14,316 bases of DNA. Origin: JBIICS01 sp044238735 (GTDB lineage Bacteria; Bacteroidota; Bacteroidia; UBA4408). This document shows positions 1-7,553 of the stretch, piece by piece. Both the position numbers and the translations under genes were made by a program. The stretch's first letter is position 1. Every line of letters begins with the position of its first letter. The notes under the pieces are model-generated. The model worked only from the letters and a program-made list of their open reading frames with translations, searched no databases and had not been told where the DNA came from. Location of the stretch: NCBI GenBank assembly GCA_044238735.1, contig JBIICS010000072.1, forward strand, positions 1 to 14,316, written 5' to 3'.

Positions 1-45
1 AATTCAGTTAATTAATAAATATTAATAAGCTTATTGCAACATTAG

Positions 46-76
46 TTGACATTGCGCGTTGAAAGCCCTAATTTTG
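46..76 (+). promoter_or_regulatory. Candidate rpoD promoter, Bacteroidota type
   Basis: TTG at 46-48 and TAATTTTG at 69-76 are separated by 20 bases. This fits the known Bacteroidota primary promoter form (TTTG or TTG, 17-23 bases, TAnnTTTG), with an exact -7 element. Transcription would start near 83, leaving a leader of about 33 bases before the ATG at 116. The motif is seen; promoter activity is inferred. Confidence 0.5.
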
Positions 77-115
77 TAATTCTTTGTTAAACTTAATTTA
101 ACCTATAATTTAAGC

Positions 116-979
116 ATGAGACAGCTTAAGATAACCAAATCCATCACCAACCGCGAAAGCGCCTCTTTAGATAAGTATCTGCAAGAAATCGGAAGAGAAG
201 AACTAATTACCGCAGAAGAAGAAGTAATATTAGCCCGTAAAATACGTGAAGGAGACCAAAGAGCTCTGGAAAGATTAACTCGCGCCAACCTCCGTTTCGT
301 GGTTTCTGTAGCTAAACAATATCAAAACCAGGGTTTAAGTTTGCCCGATTTAATTAATGAAGGAAATTTAGGTTTAATAAAAGCTGCCCGTCGATTTGAC
401 GAAACACGTGGTTTTAAATTTATTTCTTATGCTGTTTGGTGGATTCGTCAGTCTATTCTTCAGGCTTTAGCCGAACAAGCTCGTATTGTTCGATTACCTT
501 TAAATCAGGTAGGTTCTTTAAACAAAATAAATAAAGCTTTTTCTAAGTTAGAACAAGAATATGAAAGAACTCCATCTGCCGAGGAGTTATCAGAAGTTTT
601 AGATTTACCGGAAGATAAAATTGCCGATACGTTACGAGTTTCAGGCCGCCATGTTTCTATGGATGCCCCGCTTCTGGCCGGTGAAGAAAATACTCTTTTA
701 GATGTTTTGATTAATTCTGATTCGCCAAGGGCTGATACCGATTTAATTAAAGAATCCCTTCAGAGAGAAATTGAGCGTTCTTTATCTACTCTAACCGAGA
801 GAGAGAGAGATGTTATTCGTTTGTTTTACGGTATTGGCATGAGCCACGAATATACATTGGAGGAAATTGGCGATAAGTTCGACTTAACACGAGAGCGTGT
901 GCGTCAAATTAAAGAAAAAGCCATTAAACGCCTAAAACACTCTTCAAGAAGCAAATTATTGAAAACCTACTTAGGATAA
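116..979 (+). CDS. rpoD: Primary RNA polymerase sigma factor (RpoD, sigma-70 family)
   Basis: This is the housekeeping sigma factor, which directs RNA polymerase to promoters. At 287 residues it is the short Bacteroidota form without region 1.1. Region 1.2 covers about residues 17-50 (SLDKYLQEIGREELIT). Region 2 covers about 54-127 and includes the core-binding and -10-reading segment DLINEGNLGLIKA (78-90), then RRFDETRGFKFISYAVWWIR (92-111). Region 3 runs to about 205. Region 4 covers about 222-277, with the -35-reading helix-turn-helix TLEEIGDKFDLTRERVRQI at 247-265. The ATG at 116 begins the usual MRQLKITKSIT start of this family. An exact -7 motif lies upstream and a hairpin terminator directly follows, so it is probably transcribed alone. 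No key segment is missing. Confidence 0.97.
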   Translation: MRQLKITKSITNRESASLDKYLQEIGREELITAEEEVILARKIREGDQRALERLTRANLRFVVSVAKQYQNQGLSLPDLINEGNLGLIKAARRFDETRGFKFISYAVWWIRQSILQALAEQARIVRLPLNQVGSLNKINKAFSKLEQEYERTPSAEELSEVLDLPEDKIADTLRVSGRHVSMDAPLLAGEENTLLDVLINSDSPRADTDLIKESLQREIERSLSTLTERERDVIRLFYGIGMSHEYTLEEIGDKFDLTRERVRQIKEKAIKRLKHSSRSKLLKTYLG

Positions 980-986
980 TAATGAT

Positions 987-1018
987 AAAGGCTGCCTGTT
1001 GGTGGCCTTTTTTTATTT
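987..1018 (+). terminator. Rho-independent terminator of rpoD
   Basis: AAAGGCTGCC (987-996) pairs with GGTGGCCTTT (1001-1010) through ten pairs, two of them G-T, around the loop TGTT. A T-rich run follows to 1018. It lies 8 bases after the rpoD stop codon. Confidence 0.85.
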
Positions 1019-1063
1019 ACACTTTAAAATCAACTAATCAAAAATCATAATTTAATTTCAGCA

Positions 1064-2536
1064 ATGTCAACCGCAACATTAAACCTTAACACTAAAAACT
1101 CTTACGAAAAAAATTTACAAAACTGGATTGAAAATGAAAAGGCTGCTATCGAATTAATTGGGGTAGTGGGTTCTTTATGGTTCGATCGTTCCGTAGAACT
1201 AATTATCTTCCGTAATCAAATGGTAGATAAAAGCGCTTCTGAACTTTTAAATTTCCACGAATACGCCCATAATGTAGTTAAGCAATCTATTACTGTTAAA
1301 GATACTTTAGCAATTGCTAAAGCTATAACTAAGTTGGATATTGCACCGTCTCGAATCGATATAGGAAGATTAGGTGCAGAATGGTTAAAAGAAGGTTCTA
1401 ATTTTAAAAGTATTGAAGAATTTGTAGGCAATAAATTAAACGGATTTTTAGGTCAGGATAAAAACACTATTAAACCTAAAGATGTTGTTTTATATGGTTT
1501 TGGAAGAATTGGTCGTTTAGCTGCACGCGAACTAATTAGTCAGGCCGGTAAAGGGGAGCAATTACGTTTACGTGCTATTGTAACACGCTCTAATTCACCT
1601 GAAGATACTATTAAACGTGCAGAATTACTTAGAACAGATTCGGTTCATGGTCCTTTTCCGGGAACTGTAATTGCGGATGTTGAAAACAACAGTATAATTG
1701 TAAACGGTCATACAATTCATTTGATAGCTGCTAAAAATGCTGATGAAATAGATTATGAAGCATATGATATTCATGATGCTTTAGTAATTGATAATACTGG
1801 CGTTGCGCGCGACAGAGAGGGATTAGGAAAACACTTAAAATCTAAAGGGGTTAGCAAAGTTTTATTAACTGCCCCCGGTAAGGGAGATATTCCAAACATC
1901 GTTTATGGTGTAAATCATGAATCCTACGAAGCTAATGAAACCATTTTCTCCGCAGCTTCATGTACTACTAATGCTATTGTACCTGTTTTAAAGGTAATTA
2001 ATGATAAATTAGGCATTGATAAAGGACACGTAGAAACTATTCACTCCTATACAAACGACCAAAATTTATTAGATAATTATCATCCCAAGTATCGTCGCGG
2101 ACGTTCTGCTGCTCTTAATATGGTAATTACAGAGACTGGTGCTGATAAAGCGGTTTCGAAAGCATTACCTGAATTAACTGGTAAAATGACAGGTAACTCG
2201 GTGCGTGTACCAACTCCTGATGTTTCCTTAGCGATTCTGAGTTTACAAATTACAAAACCTACAGATAAAGAAGCAGTAAATGCCATTATGCGCGAAGCAG
2301 CCCTAAATGGTGGTTTAGTAGAACAAATTCAATACTCGGTATCCAACGAATTGGTTTCTACCGATTGTATAGGTAATTCATGCGCTTCTATATTTGATAG
2401 CCCTGCCACCATTGTATCTAAAGATGGTAAAACGGCTAATCTTTATGTTTGGTACGACAACGAATACGGGTATACTCGTCAGGTTATGCGTTTGGCAAAA
2501 CAAATAGCTAACGTTGTAAGACTTAGATATTATTAA
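1064..2536 (+). CDS. gap: Glyceraldehyde-3-phosphate dehydrogenase, long form
   Basis: It oxidises glyceraldehyde-3-phosphate to 1,3-bisphosphoglycerate, or runs the reverse reaction, in the cytosol. The catalytic domain starts with the dinucleotide-binding motif GFGRIGR at 145-151. The active site is SCTTN with nucleophile Cys300, and the base is His327 in TIHSYTND. The 27-residue spacing equals that of E. coli GapA (C150/H177). The C-terminal WYDNEYGY is also present. The protein has 490 residues against about 335 for ordinary GAPDH, because of a mostly helical extension of about 140 residues. I recall similar long forms in Bacteroidota and Pseudomonas, so this is probably not a local fusion. 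Where NAD enzymes carry an Asp after the second beta strand, this one has Thr174-Arg175, which suggests NADP use (inference). Terminators stand before and after the gene, so it is probably monocistronic. Confidence 0.95.
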   Translation: MSTATLNLNTKNSYEKNLQNWIENEKAAIELIGVVGSLWFDRSVELIIFRNQMVDKSASELLNFHEYAHNVVKQSITVKDTLAIAKAITKLDIAPSRIDIGRLGAEWLKEGSNFKSIEEFVGNKLNGFLGQDKNTIKPKDVVLYGFGRIGRLAARELISQAGKGEQLRLRAIVTRSNSPEDTIKRAELLRTDSVHGPFPGTVIADVENNSIIVNGHTIHLIAAKNADEIDYEAYDIHDALVIDNTGVARDREGLGKHLKSKGVSKVLLTAPGKGDIPNIVYGVNHESYEANETIFSAASCTTNAIVPVLKVINDKLGIDKGHVETIHSYTNDQNLLDNYHPKYRRGRSAALNMVITETGADKAVSKALPELTGKMTGNSVRVPTPDVSLAILSLQITKPTDKEAVNAIMREAALNGGLVEQIQYSVSNELVSTDCIGNSCASIFDSPATIVSKDGKTANLYVWYDNEYGYTRQVMRLAKQIANVVRLRYY

Positions 2537-2555
2537 TCCAAAACTAAACAATATC

Positions 2556-2580
2556 AAGGGAGCTAACAGCTCCCTTTTTT
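2556..2580 (+). terminator. Rho-independent terminator of gap
   Basis: AAGGGAGCT (2556-2564) pairs perfectly with AGCTCCCTT (2568-2576), and Ts continue to 2580. The loop is AAC, or TAACA if the last pair opens. It lies 19 bases after the gap stop and 13 bases before the next start codon. Confidence 0.9.
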
Positions 2581-2593
2581 ATTTTAAACAAGT

Positions 2594-3649
2594 ATGAATA
2601 CATACAAACCATTTAAAGGTTTAAAAGTTATCGAATTAGCATCCGTTTTAGCTGGACCAAGTGTTGGAATGTTTTTTGCCGAACTTGGGGCTACCGTTTT
2701 TAAAATAGAAAATCCAAATACAAATGGCGATATTACCAGAGGCTGGAAACTAAAAAATGAAAGAGATACCGGCACCTCAGCTTATTACCAGTCGATTAAT
2801 TGGGGGAAAAAAGTGAAATTTTGGGATTTAAACACTTCTGAATATCTACAAAAACTACACAAACTTGTTGAAAAATCAGATATTGTTATTGCCAATTACA
2901 AGCTAAACGACGATTTAAAACTAGGAGTTGATTATAAAACACTAAAAAAAATAAACCCAAGTTTAATTTATGGCAAAATAGAAGGGTTTCCGGACAATAG
3001 ACGGGTGGCTTTCGATTTGGTCTTGCAAGCAGAAACCGGTTTTATGAGTATGACCGGCACTCCTTCAAGCGGACCGGTAAAAATGCCTGTAGCGTTAATT
3101 GATTTGCTTGCGGGGCATCAATTAAAAGAAGGAATTTTATGTGCCTTAATTAAACGAAATAAAACAGGAACCGGAAGTTTAATTAAAGTTTCTTTGTTTG
3201 ATTCTGCCATTTGCTCATTAGTAAATCAGGCCTCCAATTATCTACTAAACAACCAAATCCCAAAGCCTTTGGGCAGTTTACACCCCAATATTGCCCCTTA
3301 TGGCGAAATTTTTACAACAGCCGACAATGTTCAATTTACACTTGCCATTGGAAGCGAAAAACAATTTGACGATTTACTTGAAATACTTCAAATAGATAAA
3401 AATAAAAAACTGATAAACAACCAGTTAAGGGTAAAAAACAGAGCTTTATTAAAAGAAATTCTTAAAGCAAAAATTAGTAAACGAACAGCAAAACCATTGA
3501 TTAAGGATATGCTCATTAAAAATATACCGTTTGGTGAAATTAAAAACCTGAAAGAAGTAATTAATGGACTGGATTCAAGTTATTTTCTTAACTATAAAAA
3601 TCAGAATAAGATTCTAAAAACAGTTGCTTTTAAACCGGTTAATAAATGA
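2594..3649 (+). CDS. CaiB/BaiF family (class III) CoA-transferase
   Basis: Enzymes of this family move CoA between carboxylic acids, or racemise 2-methylacyl-CoA, in the cytosol. The N-terminal segment FKGLKVIELASVLAGPSVGM (7-26) is the family's opening motif. It is followed by GATVFKIENP (33-42). FDLVLQAETGFMSMTG and then PVALIDLLAG match the core motif. Asp170 in LIDLLAG falls where formyl-CoA transferase and CaiB have their catalytic Asp169. At 351 residues it is a little shorter than the usual 380-400. No acyl-CoA ligase, dehydrogenase or hydratase lies nearby to suggest the substrate, so the reaction is unknown; racemase-like activity is also possible. The ATG is only 13 bases past the gap terminator, so it depends on readthrough or on a promoter I could not see. 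Confidence 0.85.
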   Translation: MNTYKPFKGLKVIELASVLAGPSVGMFFAELGATVFKIENPNTNGDITRGWKLKNERDTGTSAYYQSINWGKKVKFWDLNTSEYLQKLHKLVEKSDIVIANYKLNDDLKLGVDYKTLKKINPSLIYGKIEGFPDNRRVAFDLVLQAETGFMSMTGTPSSGPVKMPVALIDLLAGHQLKEGILCALIKRNKTGTGSLIKVSLFDSAICSLVNQASNYLLNNQIPKPLGSLHPNIAPYGEIFTTADNVQFTLAIGSEKQFDDLLEILQIDKNKKLINNQLRVKNRALLKEILKAKISKRTAKPLIKDMLIKNIPFGEIKNLKEVINGLDSSYFLNYKNQNKILKTVAFKPVNK

Positions 3650-3672
3650 TCTTTATTTTTTTTGCCTTACAA

Positions 3673-3702
3673 TTGTTTTTTAGGTTAAAGTTCTTAACTT
3701 TA
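3673..3702 (+). promoter_or_regulatory. Candidate promoter of the barrel gene, overlapped by a dyad
   Basis: TTG at 3673-3675, 19 bases, then TAACTTTA at 3695-3702 matches the Bacteroidota promoter at five of the six fixed -7 positions. An inverted repeat, TTAAAGTT (3685-3692) and AACTTTAA (3696-3703) around CTT, covers the -7 element and could be an operator. Both patterns are visible; function is inferred. Confidence 0.35.
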
Positions 3703-3742
3703 AGACTGTAAAAGTTTTCTAATTAGAAACCTTAATTAACTG

Positions 3743-4633
3743 ATGAAAAAAATTTTTCTCTATATACTTTTTCTAATCCCCATTTTAGCTGATGCCCAAT
3801 CGTGGAAACGATATCGAAGGGAATATTTATATGCCTTCGGTGTGTCGAATGTTCTTTCTGATTTAGGAGGCGCTAATCAAATTGGGACTCATTTTTTAAA
3901 AGATTATGAATGGGCTGCCACCCGAGGTATCGCTACTTTTGGATACCGATACAGAATTGATCGACACCATTCTCTCAGTGGATCAATCAGTGCTGGCTGG
4001 ATGTACATGAGTGATAAGTTAACTGCTGAACAATTTAGAAATAAAAGAAATATAACAGTCAGAACACCTATTATAGAAGTTGTGGGACGTTATGAATATT
4101 TTATTAATAAAGACAAAGAAGGAAATCGTTACAATATCCGACATGCAAAAGGGATAAGAAATTTCCATTTACATACTTATGGATTTGCTGGTATTGGCTT
4201 GTTTTATTTTCAACCGCAAGGACAATATATAGATGGCTCTTGGCAAAACCTCAGAAAATTAAGCACAGAAGGACAGGGTTTACCCGGAGGGGTTCCAAAA
4301 TATAGTCCGGTTAGCGTTTGTTTCCCTGTAGGCATTGGTACTAAATATGCATTAACCCGTCTTCTTAGTATTGGTCTCGAGTTTGGAAAAAGATATACGC
4401 TTACCAATTACTTAGATGATACTGGTGGTAAATATTATGATTACAATACTATATTACAGAACAAAGGTACTATAGCCGCTCACTTTTCTGATCCTGCCGT
4501 TGCAAATGGAGATCATGCTGGTGGTGCATGGAATGGAGAAACCAGAGGTAAAAAAGATAAGGATACATACTTATTCTTACAGGTAACTGTTTCTCAAAAA
4601 ATTGCCCCTAAACGTACAAAAGCAAAATTCTAA
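3743..4633 (+). CDS. Exported outer-membrane beta-barrel protein (DUF6089-like)
   Basis: This is a secreted protein that probably forms a beta-barrel in the outer membrane. Residues 1-19 are a clear signal peptide (MKK, the hydrophobic core IFLYILFLIPIL, then ADAQ), with cleavage near residue 18 or 19. The mature part alternates polar and hydrophobic or aromatic residues in many short strands (YLYAFGVSNVLSDLGG, IATFGYRYRI, SLSGSISAGWMYM, TYGFAGIGLFYF, LLSIGLEFGKRY) and ends in Phe, the usual barrel-assembly signal. The opening YAFGVSNVLSDLGGANQIGT resembles barrel proteins widespread in Bacteroidota that I tentatively place with DUF6089. No substrate or partner is visible. The gene appears to be transcribed alone, from a candidate promoter about 40 bases upstream. 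Confidence 0.75.
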   Translation: MKKIFLYILFLIPILADAQSWKRYRREYLYAFGVSNVLSDLGGANQIGTHFLKDYEWAATRGIATFGYRYRIDRHHSLSGSISAGWMYMSDKLTAEQFRNKRNITVRTPIIEVVGRYEYFINKDKEGNRYNIRHAKGIRNFHLHTYGFAGIGLFYFQPQGQYIDGSWQNLRKLSTEGQGLPGGVPKYSPVSVCFPVGIGTKYALTRLLSIGLEFGKRYTLTNYLDDTGGKYYDYNTILQNKGTIAAHFSDPAVANGDHAGGAWNGETRGKKDKDTYLFLQVTVSQKIAPKRTKAKF

Positions 4634-4908
4634 AGAGGGTTATCGCTTTTCAGTTGTCCTTATTTTTTATTCATCTTTTCAAAAAATTATTTAACCGGGT
4701 TTAGCCTCCATGTAGGATTGCATGGAATTTGTTCAGTTAAATTCACAAGTATCAAATCCATAGTTCAGCATTTATTTCATATAAGATTCTACAAGTATTT
4801 ATTGGAACAAAATTGTTTTATTAAACATTTATAAAACATAAATTAGGGATAAACTCAAATTTTCAAAAACAATTAACACACACAAACGTTTAGAGTATAA
4901 ATTCAAAA
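4634..4908. other. AT-rich intergenic region before msrB
   Basis: There is no open reading frame longer than about 12 codons and no clear T-tailed hairpin after the barrel gene. A 6-bp inverted repeat, TCCATG (4707-4712) and CATGGA (4721-4726), is visible. A weak promoter candidate for msrB has TTG at 4813-4815 and TAAATTAG at 4839-4846, 23 bases apart; the -7 element matches at five of six positions. Confidence 0.4.
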
Positions 4909-5403
4909 ATGAACATTGCAAAAAAATTAATACTTTTTTTATTACCTATAAGTGCTTGCACGCATGCTCAAGAACAAAATAAAAATAACCAGAAAATGTC
5001 AACATCATTTGAAATCAATAAAAGCGAGGAGGAGTGGAGAAAAATTCTATCCGATGAAGAATATTACATTTTAAGAGAAAAAGGGACAGAAAGACCCTAC
5101 ACCGGAAAACTATTAAACAATAAAGAGGAAGGACTATACAGTTGTGCGGCTTGCGGGAACGAATTATTTAATTCGGATTCTAAATTCGACTCTCATTGTG
5201 GCTGGCCCAGTTTTTATGCCGAAAAAGCAAAAGGTAAAATTACTTATGTTAAAGATACCAGCCACGGCATGATTAGAACCGAAATTATGTGCTCTAAATG
5301 CGGGGGACATTTGGGACATGTTTTTGATGATGGACCGGAACCAACCGGATTAAGATATTGTGTAAATTCTGTTTCTATAAAGTTTACACCCATTAAAAAA
5401 TAA
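4909..5403 (+). CDS. msrB: Peptide-methionine (R)-S-oxide reductase MsrB, lipoprotein form
   Basis: It reduces methionine-R-sulfoxide in proteins. The whole MsrB domain is present at about residues 40-160. Zinc is held by two CxxC pairs (Cys79/Cys82 and Cys128/Cys131). SHCGWPSF carries Cys97, probably the resolving cysteine, and RYCVNS carries Cys151, the catalytic cysteine. HLGHVFDDGP (134-143) is the other hallmark motif. The first 29 residues are unusual for a cytosolic MsrB: a basic start, a hydrophobic stretch LILFLLP and a lipobox ISAC with Cys17. This predicts a lipid-anchored protein outside the cytoplasm. The start at 4909 is preferred because it yields this complete signal; Met30 (4996) would give a cytosolic form. 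Export of a repair enzyme implies an electron donor in the periplasm, which is not encoded here. Confidence 0.93.
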   Translation: MNIAKKLILFLLPISACTHAQEQNKNNQKMSTSFEINKSEEEWRKILSDEEYYILREKGTERPYTGKLLNNKEEGLYSCAACGNELFNSDSKFDSHCGWPSFYAEKAKGKITYVKDTSHGMIRTEIMCSKCGGHLGHVFDDGPEPTGLRYCVNSVSIKFTPIKK

Positions 5404-5583
5404 TCAAAAAAAATAATATAGATAGCCTCATCATACAGATTATCTAATTGTGTTGTATATAACTCGTAAATAGAAAATTTACAATACTAATCTACCTAAT
5501 ATAAGTTAGATATCAAGCAAATGTCACAAATAGTTTAAATCCAAACTTAATACTACTAGCTAAAAATTATAATTACAAAAAAA
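5404..5583. other. Convergent intergenic region after msrB
   Basis: This AT-rich spacer lies between the ends of msrB and the zinc-ribbon gene. It holds a short inverted repeat, GTAAAT (5466-5471) and ATTTAC (5477-5482), without a T tail. I see no coding potential. Confidence 0.4.
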
Positions 5584-5608
5584 AAGCGCTCAAATAACTT
5601 GAGCGCTT
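5577..5608 (-). terminator. Rho-independent terminator of the nif3/zinc-ribbon operon
   Basis: AAGCGCTCAA (5584-5593) and TTGAGCGCTT (5599-5608) form a perfect 10-bp stem around ATAAC. Read on the minus strand, the stem is followed by an unbroken run of Ts (the As at 5577-5585). It lies 20 bases past the stop codon of the zinc-ribbon gene. On the plus strand the tail is poorer, so it mainly serves the minus-strand operon. Confidence 0.9.
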
Positions 5609-5628
5609 ATACTTATAATTAAGACTAA

Positions 5629-6390
5629 TTATCCGTGCAAGTGACCGGCATCAACTAAAACACGACCACAATGTTCGCAAACAATAATTTTTTTGTGGGT
5701 ACGAATATCCAATTGAGTTTGAGGAGGTATCTTATTAAAACATCCACCGCATGAATCGCGCTCAACAGTTACAACTGCCAAACCGTTACGAGAATTAGAA
5801 CGAATACGCTTGTATGCATTAACAAGACGAGCCTCAATTTTCTTTTCTGCAGCTTGAGATTGCGCTATTAAATCTTCTTCTTCTTTTTGAGTTTCAGCAA
5901 TAATTTCTTCTAAATCTTTTTTCTTGATAGTTAGATCTTTTCTGCGCTCCTCTATGTTTGCTTCAGTTTCCGTAACTAACTCTGATTTAGTGATAATAGC
6001 CGCTTTGTATTCTTTAATTCTCTTTTCAGCTAATTGAATCTCAAGATTTTGAAATTCGATTTCCTTACTTAACGATTCAAACTCGCGATTGTTACGAACT
6101 TTATCTTGCTGAGTTTCGTATTTTTTAATTGCTGTAAGGGAATCCTTAATTAAATTTTTCTTATCGTTAATACTTTCTTCCAAAGCATCTACTTCTGCTT
6201 TAATATTTTGAAATCTAGTTTCTAATCCCGCCAATTCATCCTCTAAATCAGCAACCTCTAAAGGTAACTCTCCACGTACTGTACGGATTTTATCAATTTT
6301 CGAATCAACTTGCTGAAGATTGTATAATGCTCTTAACTTTTCTTCAACTGAAAGTTCGTTTTTTTCAGCTACACTTTTTTCTTTGGCCAT
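5629..6390 (-). CDS. Coiled-coil protein with C-terminal C4 zinc ribbon (DUF164 type)
   Basis: The exact function is unknown. After a short N-terminus, residues 15 to about 200 are rich in Glu, Lys, Leu and Ile with heptad-like spacing, predicting a long antiparallel coiled-coil hairpin. Residues 211-253 form a zinc ribbon with Cys214/Cys217 (CGGC) and Cys238/Cys241 (CEHC), followed by DAGHLHG. This is the zf-RING_7/DUF164 layout, known from Helicobacter FlgZ (HP0958) and chlamydial CT398, where the coiled coil is a protein-binding platform. It starts 2 bases after the NIF3 stop codon and shares that gene's terminator, so the two are co-transcribed and probably translationally coupled. The context points to a partner of the NIF3 protein or of nucleic acid (inference). 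Confidence 0.85.
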   Translation of the reverse strand: MAKEKSVAEKNELSVEEKLRALYNLQQVDSKIDKIRTVRGELPLEVADLEDELAGLETRFQNIKAEVDALEESINDKKNLIKDSLTAIKKYETQQDKVRNNREFESLSKEIEFQNLEIQLAEKRIKEYKAAIITKSELVTETEANIEERRKDLTIKKKDLEEIIAETQKEEEDLIAQSQAAEKKIEARLVNAYKRIRSNSRNGLAVVTVERDSCGGCFNKIPPQTQLDIRTHKKIIVCEHCGRVLVDAGHLHG

Positions 6391-6392
6391 CT

Positions 6393-7493
6393 TTAAAAAT
6401 AATTTACTGGGTTTGTATTAGTTTCCGATAAATAGAGGGCGAAATTACTAAATTTTTTACTTAAAATCTCAAAAAATAGTTGTTTTGTATGCTTTTCGGT
6501 CTCATAATGCCCTATATCAGCCGTTAACATTCGATTTTCGGCATCAAAAAATTCATGATATTTGATATCTGCCGTAACATAAGCGTCTGCTCCGGCCGCC
6601 AGAGCGGATTTAAGCAGGAAACTACCACTACCTCCGCATAAAGCCACTTTTTTAATTTTATGGTTAGGAGGTACCGATGTAAATCTAACCTGCTTTAAAT
6701 CAAGGCTTTTCTTTAGTTTTTGTAGAAATTCTTCACAGCTTAACGCCTCTTCCAGTTCACCTATAACACCCGATCCAATTAATGAATTGCTGTTCTGAAG
6801 CAAATAAAGATCGTAAGCCACTTCCTCATATGGGTGAACTTCTTTTAAGGTTTTTACCACTGCATCTTGCAAATGCAACGGAAAAACACCCTCAATTCTA
6901 TCTTCGTTTTCGTAATGAATTCTGTTTAATTCTCCAATGAAAGGATTGGCCCCATCCAACGCCCTAAAAGAACCTTGACCGCTTACCTTAAAACTACACG
7001 AATCATAATTACCAATATTTCCCATTCCTGCACCAAATAAAGCCTCTAAAACATTTGACGTATGCGCAACCGGGCAAAAAGTAACCAACTTTATTAATTG
7101 CTGAGCTTTAGGTTGTAAAATCTGAAGATGCGAAAGTTGCAATAAATTGCCTAAAAATTGATTTACTCCATTTTTTAATACATTATCAAAATGAGTGTGA
7201 GCAGCATAAATTGCGATATCATGTTTTATGGCCTTAATTATTACTCGCTCCACATAATTTTTTCCGATTATTCTTTTTAGACCAGTAAATACAATAGGAT
7301 GGTGTGCCACTATTAAATTACACCCTTTTTTAATGGCCTCATCAATTACATCTTCGGTACAATCGAGCGTTGTTAAAACACCTTTTATGTCCCAATTTTT
7401 ATCACCAACCAATAACCCGCTATTGTCGTAACTTTCCTGAAGAGATAGAGGAGCAATTTGTTCCAGGTAATTACATATTTCCAGTATTTTCAT
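6393..7493 (-). CDS. NIF3/DUF34 dinuclear metal protein, long YqfO-like form
   Basis: This is a cytosolic metal-binding protein of the NIF3 family, sometimes labelled GTP cyclohydrolase 1 type 2-like; its physiological reaction is unsettled. The opening ending in QESYDNSGLLVG (19-30) is typical. Metal ligands are visible as His64/His65 in AHHPIVFTG, Asp103 in AHTHFDN, and His329 with Glu333 in GHYETE, the same set as in E. coli YbgI. At 366 residues it is about 115 longer than YbgI because of a central insert (roughly 125-235), the PII-like domain of YqfO-type members. The ATG at 7493 gives the standard N-terminus. It is the first gene of an operon with the zinc-ribbon gene and diverges from lpxK across 60 bases, with an exact -7 motif upstream. 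Confidence 0.92.
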   Translation of the reverse strand: MKILEICNYLEQIAPLSLQESYDNSGLLVGDKNWDIKGVLTTLDCTEDVIDEAIKKGCNLIVAHHPIVFTGLKRIIGKNYVERVIIKAIKHDIAIYAAHTHFDNVLKNGVNQFLGNLLQLSHLQILQPKAQQLIKLVTFCPVAHTSNVLEALFGAGMGNIGNYDSCSFKVSGQGSFRALDGANPFIGELNRIHYENEDRIEGVFPLHLQDAVVKTLKEVHPYEEVAYDLYLLQNSNSLIGSGVIGELEEALSCEEFLQKLKKSLDLKQVRFTSVPPNHKIKKVALCGGSGSFLLKSALAAGADAYVTADIKYHEFFDAENRMLTADIGHYETEKHTKQLFFEILSKKFSNFALYLSETNTNPVNYF

Positions 7494-7531
7494 GCTTGTA
7501 GTTTAGAAGATTTACAGTATTTATTTTTTAT

Positions 7532-7548
7532 CAAAAATACTATCTTTA
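7532..7548. promoter_or_regulatory. Back-to-back -7 elements for nif3 (minus) and lpxK (plus)
   Basis: On the minus strand, TATTTTTG (7539-7532) is an exact TAnnTTTG and would start nif3 transcription near 7525. On the plus strand, TATCTTTA (7541-7548) matches five of six positions and lies only 5 bases before the lpxK ATG. Neither has a good TTG element about 20 bases upstream, so both assignments are tentative. Confidence 0.35.
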
Positions 7549-7553
7549 AGGCG

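Noticed and set aside
24..35. 12-base palindrome AATAAGCTTATT upstream of rpoD
   Set aside because: Its perfect centre leaves no loop, there is no T tail, and such palindromes are expected by chance in AT-rich DNA.
1216..2286. Antisense open frames of about 70 codons opposite gap
   Set aside because: They lie opposite a well-conserved enzyme, match no family and have no start context.
4722..4760. A 12-codon frame beginning ATG in the barrel-msrB spacer
   Set aside because: It is too short, has no start context, and shows no recognisable sequence.
4996..5403. Shorter msrB start at Met30
   Set aside because: The upstream 29 codons form a complete lipoprotein signal, so the start at 4909 is favoured; Met30 is kept only as a possible second start.
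7458..7553. Upstream extension of the lpxK reading frame by 32 codons
   Set aside because: It runs antisense into the start of nif3, does not resemble LpxK, and the ATG at 7554 gives the conserved family start.
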